From: Tolypeutes matacus
Taxonomy: Eukaryota; Chordata; Mammalia; Cingulata; Chlamyphoridae
Reading direction: 5' to 3'
Length of the DNA: 64,000 nucleotides
Assembly (NCBI GenBank): GCA_026826555.1
Contig: JAKSZT010053764.1
Location: 35,832,534-35,896,533 of the forward strand
The notes below the pieces were generated by a model. That model saw only the letters and a program-made list of their open reading frames with translations, was not told the origin of the DNA and made no database searches. Position numbers and translations under genes: made by a program. Below are positions 1 through 11,601 of this stretch, piece after piece. Position 1 is the first letter of the stretch, and every line of letters starts with the position of its first letter.

Positions 1-127
1 CCATCACCACCATTAATTACCAAAACTTTTCCATCACCCCAAACAGAAGTTCTGTACACATTAGAATTAACTAACACTTTTATTTTAACCTTACTGCTCC
101 TGAAAATCAACCAGACTTCTTCATTAT

Positions 128-600
128 TGCCCCCTCTTGCCCCCAATTTTTTTTTTCTCTCTCTCAATGAATTTTTTATTTTGGAATATTAGATTTACAG
201 AAAAGTTGCCGAAAGCTCTGAGATTTTCCATGCACCCCTTACCTGGCTTACTCTAAAGCAGGGGTTCTTAACCTTTTTTGTTCCACGGACCCCTTTGCCA
301 GTCAGGTGAAAACCATGGACCCCTTACTAAGTCCACACTATACTGTGTATGATTCAATAAAAATATCACACCTGCACCAACATGTCCCCACAATAATAAT
401 GGTTTTTTGAATTTCAATTCAAGCTCACAGACCCCTGGTTAAGAACCCCTGGTCTAAAGTTAACATTTGACATCACCAACATATGATTCTCACAGCGAAG
501 AAATTAACATCAGTGGAAAATTATATTACATCTTATGGATTTTTTTGGGTTTCACCAGTTTTTTCACTAATGTTCTTTTTTGTTTTACTTTTATGAAATA
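128..600 (-). mobile_element. Old L1-type 3' UTR relic, split by a hAT MITE
   Basis: The stretch on both sides of the MITE at 259-451 reads like the antisense 3' UTR of an old mammalian L1 (a run such as TTAGATTTACAGAAAAGTTG, then text about attaining TTAACAT on the far side). Removing the MITE makes the two halves adjacent. Subfamily and exact ends are not determinable by eye. Confidence 0.45.
259..451. mobile_element. hAT-type non-autonomous DNA transposon (MITE) with TIRs and 8-bp TSD
   Basis: The left end CAGGGGTTCTTAACC (259-273) is the exact inverted repeat of the right end GGTTAAGAACCCCTG (437-451). The flanks CTCTAAAG (251-258) and GTCTAAAG (452-459) match at 7 of 8 bases. An 8-bp target duplication with CAG...CTG ends is typical of hAT/Charlie MITEs. 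It is 193 bp long and has no coding potential. Confidence 0.85.
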
Positions 601-636
601 TAACAACTAGCTCTTTTAGTTGTTTTTTTCTTTTTA

Positions 637-830
637 AGATTTATTTATTTATTCCCCCCCACCCCCATTGTTTTGCGCTCGCTGTCCATTCTCTGTGTGT
701 TCTTCTGTGTCTGCTTGTTTTCTCTTTATGCGGCACCGGGAACTGATCCCAGGACCTTACAGAGTGGGAGAGAGGGTCTCAATCTCTTGTGCCACCACAG
801 CTTCCTGGTCTACTGCATCTCTCATTGTCT
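637..830 (-). mobile_element. tRNA-derived xenarthran-type SINE, partial
   Basis: An antisense A-tail (ATTTATTTATTTATTC) is followed by a CTGTGTCTGCTTG-rich body and an antisense B-box-like GGAACTGATCCC. It has the same body as the fuller copy at 2613-3028 but lacks the second tRNA-like unit. No clean TSD was found. Confidence 0.7.
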
Positions 831-1390
831 TATAAGTTGTAGCAAAGTTAGAAGTTAGATTGTCTTTTTCTCCATTTTCTCCCCAGTGCTTTATTGAGAT
901 GTAATTCACATGCCACCTTCGATTGTTCTTAAGAGCAGAGTTATGGTAAGGATGTGAAGTGGTTGCCCTGAGCCCCTCCTTGGTTGTATATTCCTATAAT
1001 CACAGAACATATAAAAGGAAGAAACTTGTGTTCATTCTAACTCATGCATTTTACATGCCAGGAAATTGAGGCTCAGCGACAATCATTAAGATCATTCAGT
1101 CATTTGCTGTTTACTTGGACTGGGGTGGTGGCAGAAGGGATGCAGAAATGCAGAAGTATTTGAGAGCTGTTTAGAAACTGTAATAGTCAGCACCGAATAT
1201 CTGGTTGGTGGTGGGTTGAGGGTTAGGGCAGTAAGGGAGAGGGAAGAGTTAGAGACATTGCTTTGCAAAAGGAAAGCACGTTGAGTCTTCGGCAACCGTG
1301 CAAGAGGGAAGCATTCATTTTGAAGGAGGACATAGGAAGAAGAGTAGATCTACAGAGAAAGATTGTGCGTTCAGTTCTGGGTATGCTGAG

Positions 1391-1597
1391 TTTTTTTTTT
1401 TTTTTTTTTTTTAACTTTATTTTGTACATTTAATAATTGAAAACATAAGCAATAAAAAACTAAAAAGTAAACACAGATGAATAAATATATACATTTCTCA
1501 ATTAAATGTAATGGATACATGTAAATTTTTTTGTTTTGTTTTTTGTTTGTTTTTTTTGTTTTTTTGTGTGTGTGAATCAAACAATATATTACACAAT
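1391..1597 (-). mobile_element. 5'-truncated L1: 3' UTR only
   Basis: A poly(T) run begins at 1391 and is followed by ACTTTATTTTGTACATTTAATAATTG and flanking text that recurs at 22579 and 46607, where it leads into L1 ORF2. Here it stops after ACACAATATG, so only about 200 bp of 3' UTR was inserted. A TG/TTTTTG simple repeat sits inside it near 1528-1573. Confidence 0.8.
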
Positions 1598-2612
1598 ATG
1601 AAAGTATTATTGAGTCAGGAAAATTTAGTAAAGAGAGTATTTCCAAAAGAAAGTTATTATAATCCGTTGTTGCAGGGAGGCCAAGTAAAATAAAATGGAA
1701 ATGCATCCTTTAGGTTTAGCTGTAAGGAGGTTGGTGATTTTGGTAAGAGGCGACTCAGTGGTGTGGTAAGGCTAGAAGCCAGACTGCAGTGGGTTGAGAA
1801 ATTAGTGGGAGGTGAGGAAGTAGAAGAAGTGAATATAAACAACAATCAAGAAACTGGGGTCAGTCAAGGGGAGATGAGAAGTAGGGCTGTACCTGCAGGG
1901 GTGGAAGTAGAGGGAGGGTTTTATTTGCTAGGGGAGGGAGTTGGGCATGGATAAGTGCTAATAGTAAGAGACCAAATTTTCTACTGAGGTTTTCTCTTTT
2001 CTGACTCCTGCCTGCTGCCTAAAGCCCTGTGTTATTCCTGGAAATCTCTAAGCAGATCCTTTAGGAGCTTCAGCATTATCTCTTGCTAACTCATTATCAA
2101 CTAGCTCTTAATAAACAGCTCTTGTTAACAACTCGTAAGTCCACATTCCCCTCTGTCTACCTTCCAGATGCTCCCACACACATTAAAAAAAAAAATTATC
2201 TCAAATTTGTTAATGGAGGTAATGAGAACAAAACTATTTTTCCCACATTTCAGATTTACCTGTATGTAAGTTCAAAGTGGGAAATTAACATTTTAGACCA
2301 AATTTTACAGGTTTTAAAAAATCATTTATAATTAATATTAACCCATATTTGGTAACTGACTCTCTTTAGATTCACCCAAGTATTATTTATTGATTACCTA
2401 TTATACACCAGGTGCTTGGCAAAAACACCTAAAGAGCACCCCCAAATTCTTGATTTTTAAGTACTTCACACTTTGAACATGAATTTCTGGGGTCTACGAT
2501 AATTGTCTATATTTTTGGTCCAACATCCTCTGCTATGTCAAAGCAGTATTCTTTAAGGTGTAGCTGAAACTTTTTTTTTTTTTTTTGACACCATCCATCC
2601 AAAGTCACTTTC

Positions 2613-3028
2613 TTTCTTTCTTTTTTTTAATTATAGCTTTATTCATATCTGATTGGTTTACATGAATACTACCCCACCACCACCACCACTTGCTGTCTGT
2701 GTCCTTTCGCTGGGTGATCCTCTGTGTCTGTTTCTTGCCCTCTCCTCTCACCCTTCTCCTTCAGGCTTCACCGGGATTCGATCCTAGGGACTTCTGATGT
2801 GTGAGAGAGACACCCTGTCAGTTGCGCCACCTCAGTTCCTGGTTTCTGGCGCGTCTCGTCTTGACTCTCCCCTGTATCTCTCTTTTGTTGCATCATCATC
2901 TTGCTGCGTGGTTCGTCACGTGGGCCCAGCTCGCCTGCTTGCCTTTTTACCAGGATGTCCCGGGGATCAAACCCAGATCCTCTCATATGGTAGGTGGGTG
3001 CCCAATCCCTTGAGCTATATCCGCTTCC
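2613..3028 (-). mobile_element. Full-length dimeric tRNA-derived SINE with TSD
   Basis: This is two tRNA-like units in one insertion. An antisense B box lies near 2768 (GGGATTCGATCC) and a second near 2960 (GGGGATCAAACCC), the latter followed by an antisense A-box region ending in CCGCTTCCCC. The flanks CCAAAGTCACTTTC (2599-2612) and CCAAATTCACTTTC (3029-3042) match at 13 of 14 bases, so the roughly 416-bp dimer moved as one unit. Open frames here are by-products of the SINE. Confidence 0.8.
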
Positions 3029-3755
3029 CCAAATTCACTTTCCATTTCTAAAATAGTTCCTACTGTGTGAGTCTGAGTAGGAAAAAGGGCCCTGCCTCCT
3101 ACTGCAGAAGCTGAAGGGGTCAGATACCGCATCTCGCTACCAGTGGCAGCGGACACCTGGACTATTGACCTAGACTCAGCCCGTGAGTTCTCTCACCAAG
3201 GAGGTGACCTTGTGGGGAGTGGTACAAAATCTCAGGGAGGGTTGAGAATTGCTCCTGGGGATGGCAGCAGCACTGAGTGTCCAGCGGTGGCAGTGTCCAT
3301 GACATCAAACTAACTAAGCAACTGCTGGGGGCTGAGTTTGGCTAAGGTCTCCACTGCCAGTCCTCTCTTGGTCCCTTCCTGTGTTCTGAGCCTGCTTCCT
3401 GTTGATTCACCGAACTAGCTGAGACCCTTCCAAGAAACGTCTCTTCTGTTGCTGGCCATCAAGAACCCTGACTGATTCAGAGGGTCACAGTAGAACAATA
3501 AAGCAGCCAACAGAAACATTTATATTCAGGGATCATTTGTGGACTGCAGGCATTATGCTAAATGCTTTAACTAAGTTATGTCATCAATCCTTAAAGCAAC
3601 AAGGTGAGGAAGGTACTTGGGTCTATTCTTTCAAGAATCACCTCAAGGGCCTCCTCTTCAGTGAAGGCTTTTTTGACATCCTCTCCCTCCCAAAGGAGAT
3701 GTGACAATTCCTTCCCCTATGTCCATTTTATGTCATGTAAAGAGGAAAGAATGTA

Positions 3756-3850
3756 TATATACCCTTATATATATGTAATATTATATAAATATATGCAATA
3801 TATTATATATGTATACATGTATGTATAATACAGTATGTATATCAAATATC
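3756..3850. repeat. AT-rich, TATA/TGTA low-complexity tract
   Basis: About 95 bp is dominated by alternating TA/TG dinucleotides (ATGTATATATAC..., ATATATGTATACATG...). No feature other than low complexity is visible. Confidence 0.7.
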
Positions 3851-3856
3851 TAATAT

Positions 3857-4040
3857 CAGATACAGTGCTAAGCAGTTTACTCTTGTTCTCTCTTGCCATT
3901 CCCACCAGAAGGCTGTGGAATAGGTTTATAATCATTATTTTACAGAAGAGGAGCTGAGAGCAGGAAGGGTTAAATAAGTTATTCAAGATGTATCTATGAG
4001 TTGCAGAGCTGGAATTTGAACTTATTTTGTTCTGTTTTGC
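3857..4040 (-). mobile_element. MIR relic
   Basis: The order 'TTTTACAGA-GAGGAG-CTGAGAGCAGG ... AGTTGCAGAGCTGGAATTTGAAC' is the antisense core and 3' text of MIR SINEs. It is diverged and its ends are uncertain. Confidence 0.5.
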
Positions 4041-4427
4041 ATTCCAATTCCTCAGCTCTCAGCACTATACAAAACTGCCTCTATTTCTTTATTGCACTTC
4101 CATGTTTAATGCTTCCCTCCTGTACTGGACTGAGGCAGAGCCTGTATTTCACTTTTTTGTTGTTTTCTTTTCCTCAGTTGTCTAGGAGCGAGCGAGGGCA
4201 ACGCTCTGTTATTTAAGGCCATTTTAGCCTTCCCTCTGTCCATGACAGGTACCACTAGTATGATTACATGCTGTCCCAGTGAGCCATGGGCCCCTCTCTC
4301 CCCTGTTCTAAGGACGTCACTCCCAGCCAGTTAGCCATGAACCCTTTTGGCCAATCCCGGCCTAAAACAACAGCTTTCACACAAATGTGCTTAACAAATA
4401 GTTGTGAGTGTAATGTCGTTTTCTTTT

Positions 4428-4522
4428 TTTAATTTTTAATGAGGTACCGGGGCCCAGGGATTGAACCCAGGACCTTGTATTTGGGCAGCCAATGCTCAAC
4501 CACTGAGCCACATCGGCTCCCC
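4428..4522 (-). mobile_element. tRNA-derived SINE monomer
   Basis: Read on the minus strand it gives an A box (TGGCTCAGTGG), then GAGC, then a B box (GGGTTCAATCCC), with an A-rich end at 4428-4440. It is a SINE head, not a tRNA gene: there is no anticodon-stem pairing and no terminator, and the A-tail follows directly. Confidence 0.75.
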
Positions 4523-4532
4523 TGAGTTGGTT

Positions 4533-4643
4533 TTTTCTTTTGTTTTGCTTGTTGTTTTTTTCTTTTAGGAGGCACTGGGAACCGAACCTTGGACCTCCCA
4601 TGTGAGAAGCAGGCACTCAACTGCTTGAGCCACATCTGCTCCC
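4533..4643 (-). mobile_element. tRNA-derived SINE monomer, second copy
   Basis: The minus strand reads GGGAGCAGATGTGGCTCAAG, then a B box (GGTTCGGTTCCC), then TGCCTCC and an A/CAAA-rich tail (4533-4567). It sits next to the copy at 4428 in the same orientation, as two separate insertions or a dimer variant. Confidence 0.75.
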
Positions 4644-4699
4644 ATTTTCTTCATTTTATAGGCAAAGAAATAATAGAGAATTAAATAACAAGCAATTAA

Positions 4700-4805
4700 C
4701 CTAGGGATCATATCTGTGCCCACCTCATTGGGTTTTTGTGAGGTTAAATAAATCAATACACATGAAACTCTTCAAATAGTGTCTTGGCACAAGGTAAGTT
4801 AGTTA
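4700..4805 (+). mobile_element. MIR relic
   Basis: The text 'CACCTCATTGGGTTTTTGTGAGGTTAAATAA ... GTGTCTTGGCACAAGGTAAG' matches the 3' half of MIR in sense orientation, with scattered substitutions. Confidence 0.55.
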
Positions 4806-4844
4806 TTATTACTACTCAAAATCACACAGGTTGTATCTAGAATA

Positions 4845-5085
4845 GGTAAATCCACAGAGACAGAAAGCAGACTGGTGGTTGCGTGGGGCTGGAGAGAGGG
4901 GCAATGGGGAGTGACTGCTCAGTGGGTATGGGTTTTTGTTTGCCGGGGGTGATGAAAATGTTTTGGAACTAGATAGAGGTGGTGGTTGTATAACATTGTG
5001 AACGTACTAAATGCTACTGAATTGTATACTTCAAAATGGTTCCTTTTATGTTAGGTGAATTTTATCTCAATTTTAAAAAATCACA
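4845..5085 (+). mobile_element. L1 3' end relic
   Basis: This is a typical L1 3' UTR end in sense orientation: 'AATAGGTAAATCCACAGAGACAG ... GTGATGAAAATGTTTTGGAA ... TGAATTGTATACTTCAAAATGG ... ATCTCAATTTTAAAAAA'. The same text recurs at 28790 and 42560. Confidence 0.7.
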
Positions 5086-5699
5086 CAGGGGGTCATGGGC
5101 AGGGTGACACAGGGAGGCCCTGACAGTGAGTGCCGCCTTACATTGTGTGGCCTGGACTTCTCACTCCCCTTGCCCTGGTTTGGACCTAAGCCTGTAGTTT
5201 CTAAATAAAGTCTTCTTTCATCTTTAATATGCTGCTTTAGAAATTGGGGAAAGTGGATAGTTGTGTGTGTGTGTGTTGATAATTGCAGATGGAGGAGTGT
5301 CTCCACATCAGACAAGAAAATAGGTCAATTTTGAAGCTTTTTAGAGTTTACAAAGCAGTTTTGGTGAACAATGGGTTGCAAATACTAGGAATTTACTGTA
5401 AGATGAGTAACTCATCTAATTAATGCAGAGGAAACATGACTCTAGGGGAAGGCAGAGGAGGCAGGAGAATAGATAGAAACTTCTCTTTCTATACTTTGGG
5501 CCTGTTTTTATCAACTGCCAAGGAAACTCAAAGACTTAATGGCTCTTCTGCCCCTTTTAATTGAATTAGTTAGTACTAGAGTTGATAGGTATATGTCCAA
5601 GAGACTTAAATCTTTGGTCCATCCATGTGCCAGTTGGGCCCTGAATCTCAGCAGAGTTGCAACACCTACTCTCCAGTTCATTGGACTCACCCAGGACAA

Positions 5700-6323
5700 C
5701 TAACAAGGTGATGATGATGGACAATGCCCATCCCAAGGAACAAAGAGATTCTGCAACTGCAAGCAAGATGGTTCCATCCATCTGCCCTGTGGGATCCAAG
5801 CTCCTTCTCAATTAGAGGCAGAGTGGGTATCACCATCCCAAAATTCTCAAGATTGGGGAATGAACAATGGACTAAAGTAGACTTACTATTATTCTACTAT
5901 AGACTTATTGTTATTCTAGCAATGGAGAAACTTTTATCATTGATGTGGAGGCAGTGGCCACCGGAGTTTCTGAGGGGAGGGAAAGGGAAAAATAGGTGTA
6001 ATATGGGGGCATTTTCGGGACATTGGAATTGTCCTGCATGATATTGCAATGGTGGATACAGGCCATTTTGTCATAACTTACAAAATTGTGCAGGACAGAG
6101 TGTAAACTCTAATGTAAACTGTAATCCATGGTTAGTAGCAATGCTTCAATATGTGTTCATCAATTGTAACAAATGTACCACACTAATGAAGGATGTTGTT
6201 AATGTGGGAAAGTGTAGGAGGGGGAAGGAGGGGGGCATATGGGAATCCCCTATATTTTTTATGTAACATTTATGTAATCTAAAGTTTCTTCAAAATAATA
6301 ATAATAATAATAATAATAATAAA
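5700..6323 (+). mobile_element. L1-type 3' UTR with (AAT)n tail
   Basis: Non-coding sequence ends in CATATGGGAATCCCC..., GTAACATTT.TGTAATCTAAAG, then an AAT microsatellite at 6294-6322. The terminal text matches, in degraded form, the 3' ends at 13650-13890 and (antisense) 60973-61200, so I group them as one lineage of L1 3' UTRs. The 5' boundary is approximate. Confidence 0.5.
6294..6322. repeat. (AAT)n microsatellite
   Basis: About nine AAT/ATA units form the tail of the preceding LINE 3' end. Confidence 0.85.
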
Positions 6324-7973
6324 GAACTGGTTTTATTAAGAGCCAAGTGACACCAGTCCCGTTCCCAGTCTGCAAGCAGCTCCACCGAGCTCGCAGTAGC
6401 ATTATTGGGCTGGTGACGGCCCGCTTAGTCTGAGCTAAATAGACCTTAGGGCACAGTCATGACTTTGCCATAAAGCGTGAAGAGACCGGGAGAGTCTGGG
6501 TGAGAACAAATAAAACCTCAGATCTTCCACTGCTCATCGCTTTGCAGTTTGCTTTATTTATAACTGTAAATGTGTTGTAGCAACAATCCACTTTGTAAAC
6601 ACAGCTACCTCATTAAACAGGAAGATATTAATAAACAGCTACCTCTCATTTTAAGGCAACTTGACATAGAGAATTTGGCTAAAAATTAAGTGGCAAAAGC
6701 AGGTTTTCATTTGATTACGTGCTGTTCTTGTATTTGTTTTAAAGGGACTTGGAGGTGGCCTTGATCCTGCTTCTGAGTCTTGGTGGGTATTAAAGAGGGG
6801 AGTGCAGATGTCTGCGGTCTCCTTGTAACCCTGGGCTGTACCAGCAGAGCAGAGGAGAGAGTACAAGGGATATTTACATTGCTTACAAACTTTAAAGCTA
6901 CGTTGAGACACTTTGCAGATCTTTTTACTTTTCTTTCACCATAAATTTTGAGCCATCTACTTCTGTCCCTGGGGATATAAAGATAAATGGCACAGTTTCT
7001 GCCTCCAGGAGCTAAGACTCTGATGGGGAAGATAACTACATAAACAACTAACTATAACACAGGGGATAAGCAGCATTCTAAAGTTCCTGGTCTAGGTACC
7101 CAGGGGGCAGAGGAGTGAAACATTCAATTACACTGGGCAGACTAAGGGGGAAGGGGGCGCAACATAGCAGAGCAGGGGGATTAGTGAAGGTTTGAGGGAG
7201 GAGATGACATTTAAAATGGACATTAAAATAAAATAATGAAATAAAATAGACCTTGAAGGATTTCCTTGAATGGTGAAGGGAGTAGGGATGTGTGTGAGTG
7301 AGTGTGTGATGGCTAGTGAGTGTGTGTGTGTATGGTGGGAGATAGAGAAGAAACTTTTTTAGAACAATGGAACAGCATAGAACTCTGTTCTCAGTTTAGA
7401 AAAAGAGAGAACCTTCTATGGCTGGAATGTGTGAACCAGTTAGAGGAGTAGGTTGGGAGAAAGAGTTTGGTTGAACAAATCTCATTTCCCTATTTTCATC
7501 CATGAGAAACAACTAAGATATGAAAAGTTTACGTGGCCCACTTTTAGTTTGCAAGGATATAAATGCAGATAGTAACGGAAAAAAGATGCAAAGGAGGTTA
7601 AAATATTCTTTTAGGTGCCTAGAAAGCTAAAGCTCCCTGTTTGCTTTGGAGTTTTAGATGTCTTAGCATGATTTCAGACTGCAGAAGTAAAGAAATATCA
7701 TAGCAACAATGTTAAGGTGATGGCACTTTAACGATGGTGAAGCAGAAGCATGGGCCTGGGGTGAAGTGGCCTGAGGTTTGTGGACTCCATTTGTGATCTT
7801 GCCTAGGATCCCTTTTTCTTCAGCTTTTATTTCCAGCATTTTTAGTTTGAGATTTATTTGGGAGATGATTTTATCATACATTAACTTATTTTCATTTTAG
7901 ACCAATAACATTTATATTTAAATACATTTCCTGTACTCTTATAGCTGATTTCTTCGCCTGAGGTTAATTTTTT

Positions 7974-8160
7974 TATTTTTTTTTAATTTTAAGATTTTAT
8001 TTATTTATTCATTTATCCCCCCCTTGCTGCCTGTGCTCGCCGAGTCAGCCAACCACGCCGTGCGGGCGGGGCCGCTCCCACCAGGAGGCCCCGGAACCGA
8101 ACCCGGGACCTCCCATATGGTAAACGGGAGCCCCACTGATTGAGCCACAGCCGCCTCCCC
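7974..8160 (-). mobile_element. tRNA-derived SINE with perfect 15-bp TSD
   Basis: An antisense A-tail (TTTATTTATTCATTTATCC) is followed by a GC-rich body with several CpGs, an antisense B box (GGAACCGAACCC) and an antisense A-box end (GAGCCACAGCCGCC). TGAGGTTAATTTTTT is repeated exactly at 7959-7973 and 8161-8175. Retained CpGs and an exact TSD suggest a fairly young insertion. Confidence 0.9.
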
Positions 8161-8791
8161 TGAGGTTAATTTTTTCCCTACCTTTGGAACTATAATTCCA
8201 TTTTTGCCAGAAGACTCAGTGGGAAAATTCTCCTTTATTTTCAGTTTTAAGCAATTCGAGTAGTCAATATATTGATTACAGTTATATTTGCCGGAATTTA
8301 GAGGTTAAAATATATGGTACGTGCTGAATATTCACTACTTGCAGTACAAATCAGCTCTTCACCATTCACCGCCCTGCCCTGTGCTCAGTACTACCTGGGC
8401 TTCCTTGCCTGCTGCTTTCCAAGGCATCAGCAGGAGATCAGAGAGAAGCTCACCTTTGCCTGTCTCTGAGGTGGGGCAACCACTGTCTCCCCTTACCCCT
8501 TCAGGCTGAGGGGTGGAAAGGGTCCCCCACTGTGGCTAGCTTCTGTCTTTTGCTAGCTTTGGTTGATTTGACTTTCCCTTAGCCTTGCTCGCGTCTCTAT
8601 AAATTTGCTCTTCAATAAACTCTCTTCAGTTACTCTCTTTGAAAATTATGTTTCCTGTGGGACCTGACCAATGCATTATTTAGGGATGTTTGCAGAAGCA
8701 TATTGAACACACATAAATGCTGCTTTGCATTTGCATAGGAAGTTTCTTAAATAGACTGAATTCAGTAGGGTACAATTAGGAAACAGCTTTT

Positions 8792-8795
<4 letters not shown>

Positions 8796-8824
<29 letters not shown>
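8796..8824. repeat. Poly(A) tract
   Basis: A run of 29 A. No LINE or SINE body that I recognise lies directly upstream of it. Confidence 0.9.
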
Positions 8825-8827
<3 letters not shown>

Positions 8828-9837
8828 CCACAACTAACTTAAAATAATATTCTTTTGTACTTTTCTTCCTTACCTATTGAAAAGAGTTCAGGCAAGGTCA
8901 TTTTTGCATATTAAAGAAGGGTTATGTTTTCAGGAAGCCCAGGTCAATCTAAATAAAAGTTTCTATTCTGCATACAATGTAAAACTTTCCCCCACACTCC
9001 CCACCTTCTCTCTATTCTAACCCAGAGCTTGGAGTTCAACACATGGAGAGATGGCAATATCTGTTCTTTCCCTCTTTTCTTCCCTGTCTCCCCAAAACCC
9101 AAGATTGTGGAGCTTGGTAGATATCTAGCTTGGAAGTAAGATACTGGTGTTCCCTTCTGACAAGCTCTTGTAATTTCTAAGAGGGATGCACCTGAAAGCC
9201 TTGGCATGAGGTGGGTTCCAACATCCCTCTCCCTTCTCTCTATATACATCACTTTTGAAGACTCTTCTTTCTAATGAATCTCTAGTTTTCTCTTTTATAA
9301 GACATCAGGGAGGTGAGCAATGTATGAGTTTGGCCCCCTCTTACTGATTCCTGAGAGGATGTGTCTAGTGCCTTCCTAGGATATCATCACCTGTGTCAAC
9401 AGCTTTGAGGTTTAACTAAACTTGTGAGATGCCAGGAAATGTCTAATTTCACATCCTGTTATGTTTGCGTATATTATAAAGCATACTGAGGAAAAAAGCA
9501 GGGCTATAAATGGAAGAAAGTGAGAAAAAGAAAAGGTTAGAAAGAAAACAGAAACTAGAGGGAGAGAAAGAACAAGAAACAAGACCCGCTAAACTTGATG
9601 TCCTGAAATTCTTGCTAATGTCTTGAATTAGTTGACATTCAGTCTGTAGTTGCCCTTGGGTGCTAAAGTATGATATTTTCTTTGGAAATAGTTCATTGCA
9701 GTCAAATAAGTGATAACTTCAAAAGGAAGAAAAAGCATATAGGAACACTATACTAAATTGCTAACCTTATATTTTTTATTGTAGCAAACACTGAAGTTGT
9801 CCCTCTCTAACACCCAGTTTAGCTCCCTTGAGTGACA

Positions 9838-10345
9838 GCCATGAAGTTTAAGAGTGATGGACCCCAGCTTCAGATCCAGAGGAGGGTCCTGATTGGCTTA
9901 ACCCATTCAAGATCATTCCATTTCCATGTCACAGTGATTGACCCATGTTTAATCCAATCATGGGTCATTCCTCTAGCTTCAGAGATTGGTTTAGAGGTAG
10001 CCAATCAGAGTGAAGCTTGGGGCTTTTGTATGATGGTTTTAAAAACTGGCCTTGGCCTTCACTCTGCCCTTGGATGTGAATAAGGTACCCCCATGACTGC
10101 TCCTGGCAGTCACTTTACGAGACTAGCCAGAGAACAAAGCCAACATTTGGAGGCAGGCAGAGCTGAGAGAATTGCAGAAAAATTGAACTAGAGCCTGGAC
10201 CAAACCATGCTTGGACCAAGCCATGAAAGAGTCCTGTGGACTTTTCAGTTATAGGAGCCAGTAAATTCCCTTAATTGTTTAAGCCAGTTGAGTGGGTTTT
10301 CTGCTATTGGCTACAGAAATAATCTCAACTGATAACACGTTTGTT
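9838..10345 (+). mobile_element. Probable old solo LTR (MaLR-like)
   Basis: The 3' part (TGTGGACTTTTCAGTTATAGGAGCCAGTAAATTCCC, then TTTAAGCCAGTTGAGTGGGTTTTCTG and CAACTGATAACAC) has the layout of a MaLR LTR end. No TSD is visible and the 5' border is a guess. Confidence 0.35.
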
Positions 10346-10689
10346 GTGTTTGAGTAACAAGCTGAATGAAAACAAACATACTTCCCCAAAAGACAATATA
10401 TTCATAGCTGGTGAATATCAATAAGACCTGTTTCCTGACAGGTAGACTGACGATATATACCTGGTCACATCTCAGGGATAAAACCTAAAATCCCAAAAGC
10501 TGAACCTCATTGCCTCATTCACACAGAATAAGAGCTATGGAATTTCAAGGAAAACAAGCCTTTATTACTAAAGTTATTTGAAGATAAAGGGAAAATTAGA
10601 TAAGCCAGAACTGAAACATTTTGAAAGAACTACAGCTATTTTGACATAAACTTTTGCCAAGCTGGGCAGAATAGAAATGAGGAAAAACT

Positions 10690-10905
10690 GATAGCTGTTT
10701 AAGGTCTATTCTTTGCCAGTTACTTTCATATATGTTATCACTGAATTCTTACAATAACCTTCTGAGATTGCTATTATCTCCTTCCCTAACTCTACCCCCA
10801 TTTTACATTTGTGGAAACAGGTTCAGAAAGGAAAAGTAATTTGTTCAAGATCATATAGTTATTTAGTATGAGAAGCAGGATTTAAGCCCAGATTATGCTC
10901 TTTCT
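10690..10905 (-). mobile_element. MIR relic
   Basis: Antisense MIR text is visible: 'CATTTTACATTTGTGGAAACAGGTTCAGAAAGG ... TAATTTGTTCAAGATCATATAG ... GCAGGATTTAAGCCCAGA'. Confidence 0.6.
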
Positions 10906-11060
10906 CCCACTTTGCTGCTTCTTTATAATATATAGCTGGAAACTATAGGGATCTCTGATGCCTGCCAGGGTTGGAGCAATTTAGCTGAAATTATCATCTA
11001 CAAGTTTCAGAATGCATTTAGCAATTGCTTTGTGTGCTGGAGGCCTGTATTATTGCAGAC

Positions 11061-11527
11061 TGTGGTGGGTTTGGAGCTATGTACCTCAGAAAAACATGTT
11101 CTTAAACTTAATCCATTCCTGTGGGTGTGAACTCTTGTAAATAGTACCTTTTATGAGGTTACTTCAGTTAAGGTGTGGCCCAACTGAATTAGGATGGGTC
11201 TTAATCGTATTACTGAAGGCCTTATAGGGAAGCCCACAGAGAGAAAAACTAGAAGGACCAGCCAGAAAATGAAAGTCATCGGAACCTAGAAGAGAAGAAG
11301 GAATCCAGGGGAGGCCACCAAGTGCATTGCTATGTGACAGAAAAGCCAAGGACCAAGGATTGCCAGCAGCCAACACCAGAATGCAACAGTCTTGGGGAAG
11401 AAAGCATCACCTTGATGACGCCTTGATTTTGGCTTTCTCCCAGCCTCAAAACCATGAGCCAATAAATTCCCATTGTTTAAGCCAACCATTGCATGGTATT
11501 TGCTTTAGTAGCCAGGAGACTAAAACA
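11061..11527 (+). mobile_element. Solo LTR, MaLR/ERVL-like, with perfect 5-bp TSD
   Basis: The element starts TGTGGTGGG and ends TAAAACA (TG...CA). It carries an AATAAA about 65 bp before its end (CCAATAAATTCCCATTG). CAGAC occurs exactly at 11056-11060 and 11528-11532. A 5-bp TSD and the body layout fit the ERVL-MaLR group. Relatives are at 28347 and, as a fragment, near 22505. No internal proviral genes are present. Confidence 0.85.
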
Positions 11528-11601
11528 CAGACCCTAAGCTTTGGCTTTTTCAGTATTACTTAATTTATAAACAAGTCTGGCTTGGGAATAGCAAACATAA
11601 G

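Noticed and set aside
2797..3051. Overlapping plus and minus frames of 70-84 codons
   Set aside because: They lie within the dimeric SINE at 2613-3028.
4428..4643. tRNA-like A and B boxes, also at 7974-8160, 27729-28008, 31840-31925 and 51026-51121, as tRNA genes
   Set aside because: Each is followed by a SINE body and A-rich tail, most have TSDs, and none shows a full cloverleaf or a T-run terminator at tRNA length.
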